The notes beneath the pieces were generated by a model. The model did not search any database. It saw only the letters and a program-made list of their open reading frames with translations, and was not told the origin of the DNA. Position numbers and translations under genes: made by a program. 17,462 bases of DNA from Terfezia claveryi (lineage: Eukaryota > Ascomycota > Pezizomycetes > Pezizales > Pezizaceae): NCBI GenBank assembly GCA_015179025.1, contig WHUX01000600.1, forward strand, positions 1 through 17,462, in the 5' to 3' direction. Positions 17,171 to 17,462 of this stretch are shown piece after piece; position 1 is the stretch's first letter, and each line of letters opens with the position of its first letter.

Positions 17171-17462
17171 TATTAGCAAGGGTGGTTACTACTTTGGAAA
17201 CAGCTGAAGTCTGGGAAGGGCTAGATTGTGAAAAACATATATACAGGATAGAGTCCTAGTAGAATCTATGATAGAATAGTTCGGTGGAAGTACAAATATG
17301 GCTTATCAGTATATATAGAAGCTCAAGTTTACCTAGTACATATAATATATTGCATATACCTAGTTGCCTTTGCCTAACTGCCCCTCTTTGCCTAGCTGTA
17401 TTTACCTGGCTGCTATTACTATTATTCTCCATGTGTGCTAAGTAGAGTAGACATATTGCCTG
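17171..17462. other. unassigned AT-rich DNA with a weak CCTAGCTG repeat
   Basis: No gene seen. Near the end, CCTAGTTG, CCTAACTG, CCTAGCTG and CCTGGCTG start at 17359, 17373, 17391 and 17405 (spacing 14, 18, 14), a weak short repeat. Confidence 0.4.

Overview
This window looks like transposon-rich, gene-poor DNA from a filamentous fungus. Supporting signs are a chromodomain-bearing Ty3/Gypsy retrotransposon, a fungal-type hAT transposase with short GT-AG introns, a pogo/Fot1-type transposase, and decay dominated by C-to-T and G-to-A changes. A Pezizomycotina ascomycete, possibly truffle-like, is my guess for the lineage, but that is weak. I see no intact housekeeping gene, tRNA or rRNA.

Layout. 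(1) 1-6674: a nearly complete, dead chromovirus. The window opens inside its 5' LTR (to about 665). The internal part reads gag, protease, RT, RNase H, integrase and chromodomain in order, but across many frameshifts and stops. A polypurine tract at 5642-5652 leads into a complete 3' LTR (5657-6674) that carries an 86-bp tandem repeat. The sequence after the 5' LTR is complementary to LTR sequence just below the TATA box, which suggests Tf1/sushi-type self-priming. (2) 6675-8940: a hairpin next to the LTR, a broken minus-strand reading frame (7097-7642), and otherwise unassigned DNA. (3) 8942-10018: two unrecognised plus-strand reading frames, the second very acidic. (4) 10316-13285: a hAT transposase in four exons, with 15 premature stops and no frameshift inside any exon. 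(5) 13286-14937: non-coding DNA with a 21-bp minisatellite, a CGAGTCGG cluster, a 45-46 bp hairpin-forming minisatellite and an A-rich tract. (6) 14941-16824: a pogo-type transposase with 16 premature stops, no frameshift, and Asn at all three catalytic Asp positions. (7) 16825-17462: a 117-bp repeat and unassigned AT-rich DNA.

The most unusual signal is not a gene. A 9-bp core, TGTCACGGA (reverse TCCGTGACA), occurs about 38 times in exact or decayed form, all between 6.77 and 14.04 kb. It sits in six arrays, and each array has its own spacing (12, 14, 17, 18-19, about 20 or 21 bp) and orientation. Two of the arrays lie inside introns of the hAT transposase. Twelve copies are exact, against about 0.13 expected by chance in a window this size.

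The three elements have decayed differently. The retrotransposon has many indels, while the hAT and pogo genes show almost only point changes, as expected from RIP or deamination of methylated cytosine. Nothing here is likely to produce a working protein, except possibly the unbroken acidic reading frame.
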